Shown: positions 62,067 to 64,000 of the stretch, in pieces
Layout: the number at the start of each line of letters is the position of its first letter
Numbering within the stretch: the first letter of the stretch is position 1
NCBI GenBank assembly: GCA_023433275.1
Contig: JAEZDN010000021.1
Span: 139,002-203,001, forward strand
Source of the DNA: Verrucomicrobiota bacterium
GTDB lineage: Bacteria > Verrucomicrobiota > Verrucomicrobiia > Opitutales > Opitutaceae
DNA: 64,000 bases
Direction of reading: 5' to 3'
The notes under the pieces: generated by a model
What the model saw: the letters and a program-made list of their open reading frames with translations, nothing else
Database searches by the model: none
Told to the model about the DNA's origin: nothing
Translations under genes and position numbers: made by a program

Positions 62067-62205
62067 CCCGGATGGTCAGGCGCACGAACGTCCCTCCGCC
62101 CCCTGCCCTCCGGGCCCTCTCCAGTCGGATTCACTCAATCTCAAGCCTCGTCTCCGTGATTCGGGTTTGCCTCTCGGGAAGGGGTGCGTACTCGTGGGAG
62201 CACTC

Positions 62206-63423
62206 ATGGCTCATTCATCCGCAGCTCCCACGCAACTCCCCGATGCCGCGGGACATTTCGGTCCCTATGGCGGAATTTATGTGCCCGAAACCCTGATGAC
62301 GGCGCTGGCGGAGCTGACGTCGGCCTACGAGCAGGCGAGCCAGGATCCAGCCTTCCTCGGCGAATTAAGGCATCACTTGAAGGAATTCGCCGGACGCCCG
62401 ACGGAGCTGTACTTCGCCGAACGCCTGACCGAGCACTGCGGCGGGGCGAAGATTTATTTCAAGCGCGAGGACCTCCTCCACACCGGCGCGCACAAGATCA
62501 ACAACGCCCTGGGCCAGGCGCTGCTGGCAAAACGCATGGGCAAGAAGCGCATCATCGCCGAGACCGGAGCCGGCCAGCACGGCGTGGCGACCGCGGCGGT
62601 GTGCGCAAAATTCGGCCTGGATTGCACCGTGTACATGGGCGCCGTCGACATGGAGCGGCAGGCGCTGAATGTCTTCCGCATGCGCCTCATGGGCGCCAAG
62701 GTGGTGGCCGTGGAGGCCGGCCAGAAAACCCTCAAGGACGCCGTCAACGAGGCTATGCGCGACTGGGTCACGAATGTGCGCGACACCCATTACATCCTGG
62801 GCTCGGCGCTCGGCGCCCACCCGTATCCGATGATGGTGCGGGATTTTCACCGCGTGATCGGGCAGGAATTGCGCGAGCAGATCCTCGCCCGGGAAAAGCG
62901 CCTGCCCGACGAGATCGTCGCGTGCGTGGGCGGCGGGAGCAACGCGATCGGCGTGTTCTTCGATTTCCTGAATGACCCTTCGGTCAAATTGATCGGCATC
63001 GAAGCCGGCGGCCATGGCATCAAGCGCGGCGAGCACGCGGCGCGTTTCGAGGGCGGCAAGCTCGGGGTGCTCCAGGGCAGCAAGACCTACATTCTCCAGA
63101 ATCCGGACGGACAGATCGAGCTGACCCATTCGGTTTCCGCCGGTTTGGATTACGCCGCCATCGGCCCGGAGCACGCCTACTACCGCGACCAGGGTCGCAT
63201 CGAATACGCGTACGCCACCGACAACGAGGTGCTGGAAATCTTCCAACTCTGCTCCCGTCAGGAGGGCATCATCCCGGCCTTGGAATCAACCCATGCCCTG
63301 GTGCACGGCGTGAAACGCGCCAAGGCCCTCGGGAAGGACAAGATCGTCGTGGTGAATCTTTCCGGCCGCGGCGACAAGGATGTCCAGCAGGTCCAGCGCC
63401 TGCTCACGGAACAGAACGCGTAG
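62206..63423 (+). CDS. trpB: Tryptophan synthase beta chain
   Basis: 405 residues (E. coli 397). PLP-Lys in GAHKINNALGQALLAK, ETGAGQHGVATA, phosphate loop CVGGGSNAIGVF, and substrate Glu in GRIEYAYATDN. It condenses indole and serine. The start MAHSSAAP was chosen with GGGAG upstream as ribosome-binding site. No trpA follows; a phosphatase gene precedes and a convergent STAS gene follows. Confidence 0.95.
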   Translation: MAHSSAAPTQLPDAAGHFGPYGGIYVPETLMTALAELTSAYEQASQDPAFLGELRHHLKEFAGRPTELYFAERLTEHCGGAKIYFKREDLLHTGAHKINNALGQALLAKRMGKKRIIAETGAGQHGVATAAVCAKFGLDCTVYMGAVDMERQALNVFRMRLMGAKVVAVEAGQKTLKDAVNEAMRDWVTNVRDTHYILGSALGAHPYPMMVRDFHRVIGQELREQILAREKRLPDEIVACVGGGSNAIGVFFDFLNDPSVKLIGIEAGGHGIKRGEHAARFEGGKLGVLQGSKTYILQNPDGQIELTHSVSAGLDYAAIGPEHAYYRDQGRIEYAYATDNEVLEIFQLCSRQEGIIPALESTHALVHGVKRAKALGKDKIVVVNLSGRGDKDVQQVQRLLTEQNA

Positions 63424-63464
63424 TCCGGGGGAGCGTTCGTCCGGCGGGCCCTCCCGTCGCCCGC

Positions 63465-63968
63465 TTACTGCGAACTCAGCTGGTTCCTCAGGAACGCCAG
63501 CACATCCTGGAACTTGGCCGCGTTGTCCGGATCGGTCGCCACGAGGTTCTCGTGGGCCTCGAGCACCAGCCGCGCGCTCGCCACGTCGTCCAGGGCCTTC
63601 GCGTCCAGGGGCTGGACGCCAGCCGCCGGGGCAGCTCCGCTCGGGTCCACGGTCGCGAGGCGGTGAAGCCCGAGATTCCGAATCAACTCGAGGTTGCGCT
63701 CCCCCACCCGCACGAGCGTCAGCGTGCCCGGCGGGCTCAGGCGCCTCAGTTGGATCGCGGCGCCCGCGAGCACGCCCAGGAACGTGCTGTCCATGCTCGC
63801 GCATTGCTTGAAATCCACCACGAAACGGCTCTTCCCCTGCGCCATCATCGCGGCAAAGAAATCCTTGAGCGCGACGCTGTTCAGGAACGACGCCCGGCCA
63901 TCGATCCGCACGACCACGGGATCGGCATAGGCATCGACCAGAAACACAGGTTGGGAGGGATCAGCCAT
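63465..63968 (-). CDS. STAS-domain protein (anti-sigma factor antagonist-like)
   Basis: 167 residues. STAS fold with the phosphorylatable-Ser region ASMDSTFLGVLAG, as in SpoIIAA. After the STAS core the C-terminus (about residues 110-167) continues as a helical extension of unknown function (DDVASARLVLEAHENLVA). Its regulator may be the SpoIIE-type phosphatase encoded at 60627-62066. An anti-sigma kinase is not visible. Confidence 0.87.
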   Translation of the reverse strand: MADPSQPVFLVDAYADPVVVRIDGRASFLNSVALKDFFAAMMAQGKSRFVVDFKQCASMDSTFLGVLAGAAIQLRRLSPPGTLTLVRVGERNLELIRNLGLHRLATVDPSGAAPAAGVQPLDAKALDDVASARLVLEAHENLVATDPDNAAKFQDVLAFLRNQLSSQ

Positions 63969-64000
63969 GGGAAGTTTGAAAAGGGAGCCCTGGGGCCGGG

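Overview
The window is a high-GC chromosomal segment from a bacterium that I place, by inference, in the Verrucomicrobiota, probably near Opitutaceae. The grounds are gene content (porin-cytochrome cluster, DUF5069 protein, GxxExxY protein, degenerate DksA-like protein between ileS and lspA), weak or absent Shine-Dalgarno sequences before most starts, and many palindromic intergenic repeats. No 16S gene is present to confirm this. No prophage, transposase, CRISPR array or rRNA operon was seen. One tRNA gene, tRNA-Val(GAC), is present.

Bases 1-9822 hold the most distinctive locus: a run of genes on the minus strand encoding about 40 covalently bound c-type hemes. In transcription order they are a lipoprotein-type octaheme cytochrome, an MtrB/PioB-like 717-residue outer-membrane barrel, a monoheme cytochrome c, a seven-heme NapC/NirT-family quinol dehydrogenase resembling Geobacter ImcH, and two paralogous cytochromes (13 and 11 hemes, the latter cut by the window edge) in which a multiheme domain is fused to a b-type membrane domain, as in Geobacter CbcL. 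Together they form a plausible path from the menaquinone pool through the inner membrane and periplasm to the outer membrane. Menaquinone genes occur further along (menG/ubiE, menE, menC).

Bases 10388-26168 carry a Tat-exported hydroxypyruvate isomerase-like protein, an aminotransferase, recN, tRNA-Val, a hybrid histidine kinase, and a pyrimidine cluster pyrR-pyrB-pyrC. A GxxExxY nuclease-fold gene sits between pyrB and pyrC, bracketed by 29-bp inverted repeats. Next come a stand-alone response regulator, an unusual ankyrin-repeat protein, enolase, a secreted protein and an rRNA methyltransferase.

Bases 26321-38876 carry prfC, two alkylation-repair genes (ogt-like and alkA-like), and the threonine-degradation pair tdh and kbl. 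That pair is split by a divergent satD-membrane protein operon with three copies of an AACCGNTYCGGTT operator. Then follow cdd, a hydrolase, the HU-hisS operon, menG and an ErpA-like protein.

Bases 39010-54776 carry a Ser/Thr kinase, rpoN, polX, menC-menE, a DUF5069 protein, two small membrane proteins upstream of an isoquinoline 1-oxidoreductase-like molybdenum enzyme (iorAB), a large membrane protein, and a SirB-like membrane protein translationally coupled to a family-B DNA polymerase.

Bases 55132-63968 carry ileS, dksA-like, lspA, yicC, a GAF-SpoIIE phosphatase, trpB and a STAS protein. The phosphatase and STAS protein are candidate partner-switching components. Intergenic space is rich in three families of short palindromic repeats, catalogued below.
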